From: a virus | Virus record (IMG/VR): IMGVR_UViG_3300046000_007893 | Coordinates: 1 to 26,360 of that record | Strand: one strand, 5' to 3' | DNA: 26,360 nucleotides | Part shown: in pieces, positions 13,638-20,136 of the stretch | Layout of the letters: each line of letters starts with the position of its first letter | Position numbering within the stretch: the first letter of the stretch is position 1 | The notes under the pieces: generated by a model | The model's database searches: none | Seen by the model: the letters and a program-made list of their open reading frames with translations, nothing else | Told to the model about the DNA's origin: nothing | Made by a program: the position numbers and the translations under genes

Positions 13638-13877
13638 ATGAAAACGAAATTTTACGTCGGCGCGATGGAATCCGACTACGCAACAATCCACGGGGAGCGT
13701 AGAGAAGTGGAGTTTCTGACTCGCCTTGACTGCGTACTGACCGCAAATGACGAGAAAGAAGCCGAACTCATCGACGGTCTATTACGCGCCACAGAAGACA
13801 AGGAGTTCATACGATCAGACAGTAAGACGCTGACGCTTGTCGCCTTGAGCATTTTGAACCAGAGGGAGGCAGCATGA
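13638..13877 (+). CDS. Hypothetical protein, 79 aa
   Basis: Function unknown. ATG 13638 is chosen, with GAGAAAG at 13628-13634 close before it; GTG 13626 is an alternative adding four residues. The product begins MKTKFYVGAMESDYATIHG and continues as VEFLTRLDCVLTANDEKEAELIDGLLRA, an alpha/beta pattern with many acidic residues. It is followed by an ATGA overlap with the next gene at 13874. No family recognised. Confidence 0.65.
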   Translation: MKTKFYVGAMESDYATIHGERREVEFLTRLDCVLTANDEKEAELIDGLLRATEDKEFIRSDSKTLTLVALSILNQREAA

Positions 13878-14131
13878 ACGCCCCTATTGATGACCAGGTT
13901 GTAAACCATTGGGAAAAGAAAGCTGCTCAAGTGTTGGTGGGCAGAACGATAAAGGCCGTCCGCTATTTGCACCCCGAGGAAGTCGAGAACCTTGGTTGGT
14001 ACAGTAGGTCGGTTGTTTTTGAACTGGACAACGGGACGCTCGTTTGGCCTTCGGCTGATGATGAAGGCAACGATGCCGGGGCGTTATTTACTACCGATGG
14101 ACGGGCCGATACGTTGCCTGTGATCCGTTAG
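13874..14131 (+). CDS. Small conserved phage protein, 85 aa
   Basis: Function unknown. ATG 13874 overlaps the previous stop. A helix (HWEKKAAQVLVGRTI) leads to a beta-rich part with VRYLHPEEVENLGWYSRSVV, then FELDNGTLVWPSADDEGND, AGALFTT and LPVIR. I recognise the 'GWY ... DDEGNDAGAL ... LPVI' pattern from many small environmental phage proteins, without an assigned role. Soluble, no membrane segment. Confidence 0.78.
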   Translation: MNAPIDDQVVNHWEKKAAQVLVGRTIKAVRYLHPEEVENLGWYSRSVVFELDNGTLVWPSADDEGNDAGALFTTDGRADTLPVIR

Positions 14132-14139
14132 GGGGTCGT

Positions 14140-14298
14140 ATGGCAGCAGCTAGGCGAGGCCAACGTCGCCGACCGTCAACGCTTAAGCCGCCCCCACTTG
14201 AGCCCCAACCATCGAAGGATAAAAAGGAGTTCTTGAGCACAATCGGAAAACTGATTTGGTTCATCGTGCTTCATCAAATTTTCAATGGAAAGAGTTGA
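14140..14298 (+). CDS. Small basic, possibly membrane-associated protein, 52 aa
   Basis: ATG 14140 is preceded by GGGGG (14131-14135) and lies 8 bases after the upstream stop. The product has a basic start, MAAARRGQRRRPSTLKPPPL, a Pro/Lys-rich linker and a hydrophobic C-terminal helix, FLSTIGKLIWFIVLHQIF, compatible with a tail anchor or an amphipathic membrane helix. It ends within the -35 box of the promoter that drives the next gene. Function unknown; a membrane-acting peptide is possible but unproven. Confidence 0.55.
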   Translation: MAAARRGQRRRPSTLKPPPLEPQPSKDKKEFLSTIGKLIWFIVLHQIFNGKS

Positions 14299-14317
14299 CA
14301 ACGGTTGACGAGTTGAT
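14294..14317 (+). repeat. Tandem GTTGAC/GTTGAT boxes (operator-like), site B
   Basis: GTTGAC at 14294-14299 and 14304-14309 and GTTGAT at 14312-14317, spaced 10 and 8 bases. They cover the -35 box and spacer of the promoter for the DUF932 gene. The placement mirrors site A at 11904-11917 and suggests a common regulator. Confidence 0.45.
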
Positions 14318-14322
14318 AGGAT
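14295..14322 (+). promoter_or_regulatory. Sigma70-type promoter of the DUF932 gene
   Basis: A perfect -35 TTGACA (14295-14300), a 16-base spacer and TAGGAT (14317-14322). The leader would be about 35 bases, containing the AAAGGAG at 14348-14354 for the GTG at 14363. The overlap with GTTGAC boxes suggests repression. Confidence 0.65.
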
Positions 14323-14362
14323 TCACTTCGGGCATCGTGCCCATCAGAAAGGAGAAAGGATC

Positions 14363-15451
14363 GTGACAAATCTCATGCAAGCATCGAAACAATGGGCCAC
14401 GCGCCCACCCGAGGAGCGTTTCACAAGTCTGCCCTCGATGCGTGAAAAGCTCGAAACACTCCGCGCCAATTCTCGCGCCTCGGTCGTGAGTTCGCGGCAG
14501 CTCGGCGCGGTTCCGACCGATGACAATCGAGGCATTCTCATCGAGGGCCCCGGCGGTCATACCGCGGCCCCGACTAACTGGGCCTTCGGACAGCTCGCGA
14601 ATCTGTCGGGAGCCCCGGCCCATTATTTGCGAACACTCCCGGCCCCACTCGCTGCGGACTGCTTGAACTACGGCCTCAAGGTCGAGCGCGATGCAATCGA
14701 CACGGGCGTTCTGCTCACTCGCGGATCGGACGGGATCGAATTACGGGCAGCGACCGGGCCTCGATATGGTCGCATTTGGAATGTCGATGTCGTTCGAGCC
14801 CTCGAAGATCGTTTCGGCGATGGCGTGTCGGGTGATTTTCGCGTTCCCGGTATTTTTGGAAAGGCCCTCGATGCCGTGACGAGTGGGAATACGACGTTAT
14901 TCGCAGGGGATCGCGATATGTTCGTTTTCCTCGCTGATGAGGTGAATCGGATCGAACTGCCCAATCGCCGAGACGGTCAGACGGGGCAGCTCGCGCGCGG
15001 ATTTTTCGTCACCAATTCCGAAACGGGCGCGGGTGCGTTGAAAATAAAAACCTTTCTTTTCGATTACGTCTGTGCCAATCGGATCGTTTGGGGGGCTCAC
15101 GAGTTGGATGAGATTTCGATCCGTCATACGGCCTCGGCCCCGGATCGGTTCATCGAGGAAGCGGCCCCGGCCTTGCTCGCGTATGCGAATGCGTCTGCAT
15201 CGTCGGTGTCGGACGTTCTGCGATCCGCGCAATCTGCAAAGCTCGAAAAGGTGGACGCATTTTTGGCGGCACGTTTCGGGCCTCGCGTCGCGGATCGAAT
15301 CAAGGCGGTGCATGTTGCCGAGGAAGGCCGCCCCATCGAGACGGTATTCGATGCCGTCACGGGTGCGACGGCCTACGCTCGCTCGATCCCGTGGACGGCG
15401 GATCGCGTCGAATTTGAAGAGCTCGCCGGGGAGATGCTCGAAGGGGTCTAG
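14363..15451 (+). CDS. DUF932 (phage/plasmid-like) protein, 362 aa
   Basis: A member of the DUF932 phage/plasmid protein group by overall pattern: QLGAVPTDDNRG near residue 47, a central TGPRYGRIWNVDVVRAL, then GFFVTNSETGAGALKIKTFLFDYVCANRIVWG, and a helical C-terminal region ending in LAGEMLEG. The biochemical role of the family is not established. GTG 14363 is supported by AAAGGAG at 14348-14354. It is the first gene of the cassette, with its own promoter upstream and a strong terminator after it. Codon use (GCC-TCG pairs, CTC leucine, TCG serine) differs from the replication genes and matches the next two genes, suggesting they were acquired together. Confidence 0.8.
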   Translation: MTNLMQASKQWATRPPEERFTSLPSMREKLETLRANSRASVVSSRQLGAVPTDDNRGILIEGPGGHTAAPTNWAFGQLANLSGAPAHYLRTLPAPLAADCLNYGLKVERDAIDTGVLLTRGSDGIELRAATGPRYGRIWNVDVVRALEDRFGDGVSGDFRVPGIFGKALDAVTSGNTTLFAGDRDMFVFLADEVNRIELPNRRDGQTGQLARGFFVTNSETGAGALKIKTFLFDYVCANRIVWGAHELDEISIRHTASAPDRFIEEAAPALLAYANASASSVSDVLRSAQSAKLEKVDAFLAARFGPRVADRIKAVHVAEEGRPIETVFDAVTGATAYARSIPWTADRVEFEELAGEMLEGV

Positions 15452-15479
15452 CCGTTCGTTCTGGTGGTGATCTGATCGA

Positions 15480-15514
15480 GGCCGGGAGGGGTTGCACTCT
15501 CCCGGCCTTTTTTT
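15480..15514 (+). terminator. Intrinsic terminator after the DUF932 gene
   Basis: GGCCGGGAG (15480-15488) pairs perfectly with CTCCCGGCC (15499-15507), followed by seven T's (15508-15514). It lies 28 bases after the stop at 15451. The T-tract runs straight into the next gene's extended -10 promoter element. Confidence 0.92.
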
Positions 15515-15522
15515 GCTATGAT
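15514..15522 (+). promoter_or_regulatory. Extended -10 promoter of the amidoligase gene
   Basis: TGCTATGAT (15514-15522) is an extended -10 element (TG-n-TATGAT). A weak -35, TTGCAC, lies at 15492-15497 with a 19-base spacer; extended -10 promoters tolerate poor -35 boxes. The start would be near 15529, giving a leader of about 46 bases with AAGAGG at 15561-15566 before ATG 15575. Confidence 0.6.
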
Positions 15523-15574
15523 CGGAGCGCGGCCCGTTGTGGGTCGCCTAGAAAGTTAGAAAGAGGTCGAAAAC

Positions 15575-17020
15575 ATGGTCATGTTTGATTCTGTTTTTTT
15601 TCGTTCTCGCGTCTCTGATCCTGCTCGTATCGGGCCGTTCGCCGAGCTCATCGCCGAGCGTCTCGATGCTGCCGGAACGTCTCGCGATTTCTCCCGATGG
15701 ATGGCGTCGTTTTCTCGATGCGTCGAGCGCGGATTCTCTCGCGTGGGCGATGCTCCTACTGATGACAATCTCGCTGCGTTCGCGGGGCTCGTCGCGGAAG
15801 CGGCGACTCGTCGCGGGATTCATTCTCCCGAGATGGTGCGGACGTTCTGGGAACAGGGCGACCGTTTATATCGCACCATTTCGACGGATACGCTGCGCGA
15901 ATGGCTCGACGTTGCGGAGGATGCGTCGAACGATTTTGACCGCGAGTTCATGCTTGAGGAAATAAACGAGCGCGGATCGCGTAGCGCGTGTGAGTGTTGC
16001 GGCGAGATGTTCTTCGATGACGATCTCGAACGGGCCTATGGAGACGATCTCGTCTGTGAGCGTTGCCGGGATCGTTCCTATCAATACTCGGAGCGATATG
16101 GCGCATGGATTCACGATGAGTATGCGCGGCGAGCTCTCAACGAACGGGGTCGGCCTTGCGTCATCCATTGCGACGATGAGGATTTCAGCTATGACGAGGA
16201 CGAGGACGAATACGTTCATCAAGACTATGAGAGCCCGTCGCGCTCGATCATCCGCGACTATCACGCCTCGAAGCGTTCGCAGGTTCCCATTTCGGACGAT
16301 TGGACGGTCGCGGCAAATCGCCATCTAGGGGTCGAGCTCGAAGTCGAGTGCACAGGGGCGCGGGATCGCACGACGATCGCGGCGGGAATCCATGAGGCCG
16401 TCAACGGGGGCGTATACGGTCATCGCATGTTCTTCGAGCGCGATGGGTCGCTCGCTGACGGGTTCGAGATGATCTCGCAGCCCATGAGTCTCCCGGCCTT
16501 GCGCGAGGTGTTCTCGTTTCTGCGTCGGCCCGAACTGGTCGCGGGGATTCGTTCGCATCGGACGAGCACATGCGGGCTGCATGTTCATGTATCGCGGACG
16601 GGCCTCTCGAATCTCACCATCGCTCGGGCGGTCACGTTCGTGAACGATCCGGGAAACGATGCGTTCATTACCGCAATCGCTCGACGCTACAACACGGGGT
16701 TCTGTCGGTATGTCGAAAAGGTCGTCGAGACGGCCCACTTGCCGGGGGATCGGTACGAGGCTGTCAACCTCACCAATGCGAACACCATCGAGTTTCGTAT
16801 CTTTCGCGGGTCGCTCAAGTACGAGGCCGTGGTCGCGGCCATGGAGTTCTGTCACGCGCTGCTCGAATTCTGCGCTCGCGAGAGTACGACGGCCTCGGGC
16901 CTCAATGCTCGGGCGTTCTTGGCGTTCTGCGCGGCCTCGATGTCTGACGAGACGGCGACGATGCGGCGGTATGTCTCGGAGCGAACGGCGGGTCTATTTC
17001 AACACTCAGAAGCGGCCTAA
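15575..17020 (+). CDS. Amidoligase-family protein with zinc ribbon, 481 aa
   Basis: Predicted ATP-dependent carboxylate-amine ligase of the putative amidoligase family (glutamine-synthetase-like fold), forming an amide or peptide bond on an unknown substrate. Domains in order: a helical N-terminal region (1-130); a zinc ribbon with C139/C142 and C161/C164; an acidic linker (200-220, DEDEDEYV); and the ligase core. The core shows GVELEVE (Glu254, Glu256, Glu258), ERDGS (290-292), GFEMISQP (Glu298), CGLHVHVS (His336, His338), NLTNANTIEFRIFRGS (Glu406, Arg408, Arg411). These are the metal- and ATP-binding positions expected for the family. A class II glutamine amidotransferase gene follows 20 bases later, suggesting an ammonia supply. 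The ribosome binding site is AAGAGG at 15561-15566. Target unknown. Confidence 0.85.
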   Translation: MVMFDSVFFRSRVSDPARIGPFAELIAERLDAAGTSRDFSRWMASFSRCVERGFSRVGDAPTDDNLAAFAGLVAEAATRRGIHSPEMVRTFWEQGDRLYRTISTDTLREWLDVAEDASNDFDREFMLEEINERGSRSACECCGEMFFDDDLERAYGDDLVCERCRDRSYQYSERYGAWIHDEYARRALNERGRPCVIHCDDEDFSYDEDEDEYVHQDYESPSRSIIRDYHASKRSQVPISDDWTVAANRHLGVELEVECTGARDRTTIAAGIHEAVNGGVYGHRMFFERDGSLADGFEMISQPMSLPALREVFSFLRRPELVAGIRSHRTSTCGLHVHVSRTGLSNLTIARAVTFVNDPGNDAFITAIARRYNTGFCRYVEKVVETAHLPGDRYEAVNLTNANTIEFRIFRGSLKYEAVVAAMEFCHALLEFCARESTTASGLNARAFLAFCAASMSDETATMRRYVSERTAGLFQHSEAA

Positions 17021-17040
17021 CGGCCTCGGAGGTTTTCATC

Positions 17041-17961
17041 ATGTGCTTACTAGTTCATCAGCCGGCCTCGACTCGTTTCTCTGACGAGTTTTTGGTCGAT
17101 GTCTACTCGGCGAATCGCGACGGTCTCGGGGTCATGTTCTCGGAGGGCGGCAAGCTGCACGTTCACAAGGTGCTGCCGAAAACGTCTAGCGAATTTGTCG
17201 ATTTCTATCGGGCCCATGCGGAGGGCCGCGAGTGCGTGTGGCACGCTCGGATGATGACTCACGGCGATATCAATTTCGACAACTGTCACCCCTACCGGGT
17301 GACGGATCGGGTTTATCTCGCGCACAACGGCATCCTTTCGACGGGTAACGATTGGGACAAGTCGCGCTCGGATACTTGGCATTTCATCCGTAACGTCATC
17401 GGCCCGGTCATCGAGGCGCGTGAGTCGTTGCTACTTGATAACGAGTGGCTCTCGTTCGTCGGTGATCTCATCGGAAGCGGTAACAAGTTCGGCATGATGA
17501 GCGCGGACGGTACGGTCGCAATCATCAACCGGAAGTCGGGTGTTACCTATGCCGGGGCGTGGTTGTCGAATACCTACGCATGGTCGGCCCATCGTTTCGG
17601 CGTGGCCTCGGCCCCTGCGCGTTCGTATTCGAGCTCGCCGATCTGGTCGAGTGCTTACGGCTACGGCCTCGACGATGACGAGCTCGATGCGTACTCGCTG
17701 ACGAGCTCGCGGTCGAGCTCGAAGGCCTCGCGCTCGGGCGGTGATTCTCTTTTGAAAATCACTCGGGCGGCCCGTAACTCTTACGAGCGCGGGACGCTCG
17801 CTCAATGGGTGCAGGACGCGCCATCGAAGGCCTCGCGGTTACTCTCTGCCATCGAGGATGACCCCACGGGCGCGACAGGTGAGCGCGTCTACAAAAATCC
17901 CGATTGGGTGGTTGAGTGCATCGGCGAATACTTCGACGCGGAGGCTTCGGCGTTTCAGTAG
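17041..17961 (+). CDS. Class II glutamine amidotransferase (Ntn hydrolase), 306 aa
   Basis: Predicted to hydrolyse glutamine and release ammonia. The chain starts Met-Cys, so removal of Met exposes Cys2 as N-terminal nucleophile. Family motifs follow: HARMMTHG (Arg70, Thr73, Gly75), NCHPY (81-85), LAHNGIL (His95, Asn96, Gly97) and SDT (110-112). The Ntn domain covers about residues 1-190. A Ser-rich linker (SSSKASRSGG) and a helical C-terminal segment follow and have no clear match. GGAGG at 17030-17034 precedes ATG 17041. It is cotranscribed with the amidoligase and ends at a terminator at 17986. Together they resemble predicted amide-forming modification pairs. Alone it could be a stand-alone glutaminase. 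Confidence 0.9.
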   Translation: MCLLVHQPASTRFSDEFLVDVYSANRDGLGVMFSEGGKLHVHKVLPKTSSEFVDFYRAHAEGRECVWHARMMTHGDINFDNCHPYRVTDRVYLAHNGILSTGNDWDKSRSDTWHFIRNVIGPVIEARESLLLDNEWLSFVGDLIGSGNKFGMMSADGTVAIINRKSGVTYAGAWLSNTYAWSAHRFGVASAPARSYSSSPIWSSAYGYGLDDDELDAYSLTSSRSSSKASRSGGDSLLKITRAARNSYERGTLAQWVQDAPSKASRLLSAIEDDPTGATGERVYKNPDWVVECIGEYFDAEASAFQ

Positions 17962-17985
17962 TCGAGCTCGATGTCGAGCGCGGAG

Positions 17986-18008
17986 ACGGCCCCATTCGGG
18001 GCCGTTTT
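17986..18008 (+). terminator. Intrinsic terminator of the amidoligase-glutaminase operon
   Basis: ACGGCCCC (17986-17993) pairs perfectly with GGGGCCGT (17998-18005) across a 4-base loop, followed by TTTT and TTT (to about 18013). It lies 24 bases after the stop at 17961. Confidence 0.88.
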
Positions 18009-18013
18009 CGTTT

Positions 18014-18480
18014 CTAGGGGTGCGTCATGCTCCCGGCGCGGTCGCGTCTCTGCGGCCTTCTCTGTGCGTCGGGTATTCATTCTCCGGTCTCGGTTCTCGG
18101 TGCTCGATGACGAGCTCGGGCGCGTCGGCCTCCCGTTGTCGGCCTCGATCTCTGGGCCCGGTCGTACTTGGCCTCGGCCCGTGGGCCGTGGTTCGTGCGG
18201 CGGTGCTCGCGGTATTCACTCCCGGCCCGTGGCGCGTGAGCTGCTGCGCGTCGGCCTTCGAGCGCGGCCCGTGGGCCGTGTTGCGTTGACCAGGTACTCG
18301 CTCGAGCTCGCCGATCCTGGCCTCGAGTTTGACCAGGTACTCGCTCGAGCTCGCCGATCCGTGGGCCGTGGCGCGTGGTTCGCGGGCCGTGGTTCGCGGG
18401 TTGCGGGCCTTCGAGCTCGGGCCGTGGGCCGTGGCTTGCGGGCCTTCGCTCACGATCGCCGACGAACGTCGGCAGCTTGC
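18014..18480. repeat. Repeat-rich GC-biased non-coding stretch
   Basis: No credible gene. The decamer GTGGGCCGTG occurs at 18181, 18271, 18361 and 18424, the first three exactly 90 bases apart. CGGGCCGTGG-like words are scattered between them. GAGCTCG and GGCCTCG recur, the same word bias as in the upstream cassette genes. The longest open frames on either strand change repeat phase between frames, start without ribosome binding sites and encode only low-complexity Arg/Pro/Gly/His. It may be decayed cassette DNA or a replication/recombination hotspot. Confidence 0.6.
18286..18360 (+). repeat. Exact 32-base direct repeat, two copies with 43-base period
   Basis: Bases 18286-18317 are repeated exactly at 18329-18360. 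Each copy starts TTGACCAGGTACTCG and ends GCTCGCCGATCC. The 11-base spacer is not repeated. A 43-base period is not a multiple of three, so the duplication does not preserve a reading frame, which argues against a coding origin. Confidence 0.95.
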
Positions 18481-18527
18481 CGCCCCAAAAAACGCGGCGC
18501 TTCACAAAGGCAAGGGCTTTTGCCCGA

Positions 18528-18553
18528 TTTCACACAGCCAATATGCTGTGAAA
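18528..18553. other. Inverted repeat resembling separated parS half-sites
   Basis: TTTCACACAGC (18528-18538) and GCTGTGAAA (18545-18553) pair with a 2-base bulge around CAATAT. The outer parts, TTTCAC and GTGAAAC, equal the arms of a Bacillus-type parS site pulled apart by 14 bases. It lies 7 bases before a complete parS-like palindrome. It might be a secondary ParB contact or just a hairpin. Confidence 0.35.
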
Positions 18554-18560
18554 CACTTTT

Positions 18561-18576
18561 GGTTCCACGTGGAACA
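18561..18576. promoter_or_regulatory. parS-like centromere site (ParB binding)
   Basis: The 16 bases on the minus strand read TGTTCCACGTGGAACC. This is the chromosomal parS sequence as I know it from Pseudomonas and one base from TGTTCCACGTGGAACA. The inner 14 bases, 18562-18575, are a perfect palindrome. It sits in the intergenic region about 100 bases before the terminase large-subunit gene. No other copy was seen in the window and no parA or parB gene is present, so host ParB would be the natural partner. Confidence 0.75.
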
Positions 18577-18613
18577 TGACCCCCGGCCCCCGCCGGTAGA
18601 AAAACAGGCCCGG

Positions 18614-18631
18614 GTTGATCAACTTGTCAAC
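18614..18631. repeat. GTTGATCAAC palindrome plus GTCAAC (operator-like), site C
   Basis: GTTGATCAAC (18614-18623) is a perfect palindrome and is followed by GTCAAC (18626-18631). Read on the minus strand this gives GTTGAC then GTTGAT at an 8-base period, the same layout as sites A and B. It lies 42 bases before the terminase start. No clear promoter was found here. Confidence 0.4.
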
Positions 18632-18635
18632 TCGT

Positions 18636-18648
18636 GCAAAAATTTTGC
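18636..18648. other. GCAAAAATTTTGC palindrome before the terminase gene
   Basis: A 13-base near-perfect palindrome (arms GCAAAA and TTTTGC about one central A) 24 bases before ATG 18673. It could be a protein-binding site or part of the leader structure. There is no direct evidence for either. Confidence 0.3.
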
Positions 18649-18672
18649 GCATATGAAAAGCAATTGGACCCC

Positions 18673-20136
18673 ATGAGCGCCGTTCCGAAGGAGATCGAGG
18701 AGGAGCGTCTGCGGCTGGAATACCGGCTAATGCTGCTCGAGACGCAGGACAAGGCGCGCAAGAACTTCATCGATTTCGTGCGGTACGTGTGGCCGGCCGC
18801 GATCCTTGGTGAGCATCACCGCCGCATGGCAAGTGCATTCGATCGCATTGCCAACGGGACGCTGAAGCGGCTGATCGTGAACATGCCGCCCCGGCATACG
18901 AAGTCAGAGTTCGCGTCGTATCTGCTTCCCGCGTATCTCATGGGCCGCAACCCGAATCTCCAAGCCCTTGAAGCGACACACACGGCAGAACTAGCCGTCA
19001 AATTTGGCCGTAAAGTCCGCGACCTGATGGATTCTGACCGCTACAAGGAGCTGTTCCCGGACGTCGTGCTGAAGCAGGACAGCAAAGCAGCCGGACGCTG
19101 GGATACGAACGCAGGCGGTAGTTACTTCGCCGTCGGTGTCGGCGGTGCCGTGACCGGCCGTGGTGCGGATATCTTGATCATCGACGACCCGCACTCGGAG
19201 CAGGACGCACTGTCGGAACTGGCCTTGGACAATGCGTGGGACTGGTACCAGGGCGGTCCGCGTACCCGTTTGCAACCGGGCGGTGCGATCGTGATGGTGA
19301 TGACGCGTTGGGGCACGAAGGATCTAACCGCCCGTTTGCTCAAGGCACAGGCGAGCCGCGGGGCGGATAAATGGGAAGTGATTGAGTTCCCGGCGATCTT
19401 GCCGAGTGGTAAGCCGCTGTGGCCGGAGTTCTGGAAGCTTGAGGAGTTAGAAGCCGTCAAGGCATCGCTGTCGGTCCAGAAGTGGAACGCGATGTACCAG
19501 CAACAGCCGACGAACGATGAGGGCGCGATCCTGAAGCGTGAGTGGTGGCGCATCTGGCCTCATGAGGCCCCGCCGATCGTGAACTACATCATCCAGAGCT
19601 ATGACACTGCCTACAGCAAAAAGGAAACGGCCGACTACTCGGTGATCACGACTTGGGGCGTGTTTTACCCGGACCAAGACTCAGGGCCCAACATTGTGCT
19701 GCTCGATGTCACGCGTGGTCGGTGGGACTTTCCTGAACTGAAACGGATCGCGAAGGACGAGTACAAACGTTGGAATCCTGATAACGTATTGATCGAAGCG
19801 AAGGCGACGGGCGTGACGCTCCAGCAGGAACTGCGGCGCGTCGGTATTCCTGTCACCATGTACACACCGGGCGGCAGACGATCGGGGACGGACAAGATCA
19901 GTCGCGCGAACGCGGTCGCGCCGATCTTGGAGTCGGGGATGGTCTGGGCCCCGGACACCGATTGGGCGGAAGAGCTGGTCGAGGAGTGCGCCGCGTTCCC
20001 GAACGGCGACAATGACGACATGGTGGACTCGACGACCCAGGCGCTGATGCGGTTCCGTCAAGGGAACTTCGTGACGTTGAACACCGACGAGAAGCCGGAG
20101 CCGTCTGGACGCACGCTTGCTCCCGAATACTACTGA
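18673..20136 (+). CDS. terL: Terminase large subunit, 487 aa
   Basis: The packaging motor ATPase and nuclease that cuts and pumps phage DNA into the prohead. ATPase domain: Walker-A-like NMPPRHTKS (70-78), Walker B ILIIDDP (167-173), coupling motif MTRWG (210-214). RNase-H-like nuclease: SYDTAYSKK (Asp311), LIEAKATG (Glu375) and DNDDMVDS (Asp448/449/452) supply the metal-binding acids. Length and motif order fit the Terminase_6 family. ATG 18673 is chosen because the family starts near here; the frame is open from GTG 18634. No strong ribosome binding site is visible. The gene follows a palindrome cluster with a parS site, and the small subunit is 5.4 kb upstream. Confidence 0.96.
   Translation: MSAVPKEIEEERLRLEYRLMLLETQDKARKNFIDFVRYVWPAAILGEHHRRMASAFDRIANGTLKRLIVNMPPRHTKSEFASYLLPAYLMGRNPNLQALEATHTAELAVKFGRKVRDLMDSDRYKELFPDVVLKQDSKAAGRWDTNAGGSYFAVGVGGAVTGRGADILIIDDPHSEQDALSELALDNAWDWYQGGPRTRLQPGGAIVMVMTRWGTKDLTARLLKAQASRGADKWEVIEFPAILPSGKPLWPEFWKLEELEAVKASLSVQKWNAMYQQQPTNDEGAILKREWWRIWPHEAPPIVNYIIQSYDTAYSKKETADYSVITTWGVFYPDQDSGPNIVLLDVTRGRWDFPELKRIAKDEYKRWNPDNVLIEAKATGVTLQQELRRVGIPVTMYTPGGRRSGTDKISRANAVAPILESGMVWAPDTDWAEELVEECAAFPNGDNDDMVDSTTQALMRFRQGNFVTLNTDEKPEPSGRTLAPEYY

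Noticed and set aside
18025-18505. Two long minus-strand open frames (142 codons each) in the repeat region
   Set aside because: They use different frames over the same repeats, are low-complexity (HGPR/TTAHGP patterns), start without ribosome binding sites, and the 43-base duplication breaks frame. More likely GC-rich non-coding DNA without stop codons.
17971-18579. Plus-strand open frame of 202 codons after the glutaminase gene
   Set aside because: It contains the intrinsic terminator at 17986-18008 near its start and runs through the repeats and the parS site, with Arg-rich non-protein-like composition.
18601-18672. Sigma70 promoter directly before terL
   Set aside because: TTGTCA at 18625 has no acceptable -10 box at 16-18 bases; CATATG lies 20 bases away. 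Not convincing.
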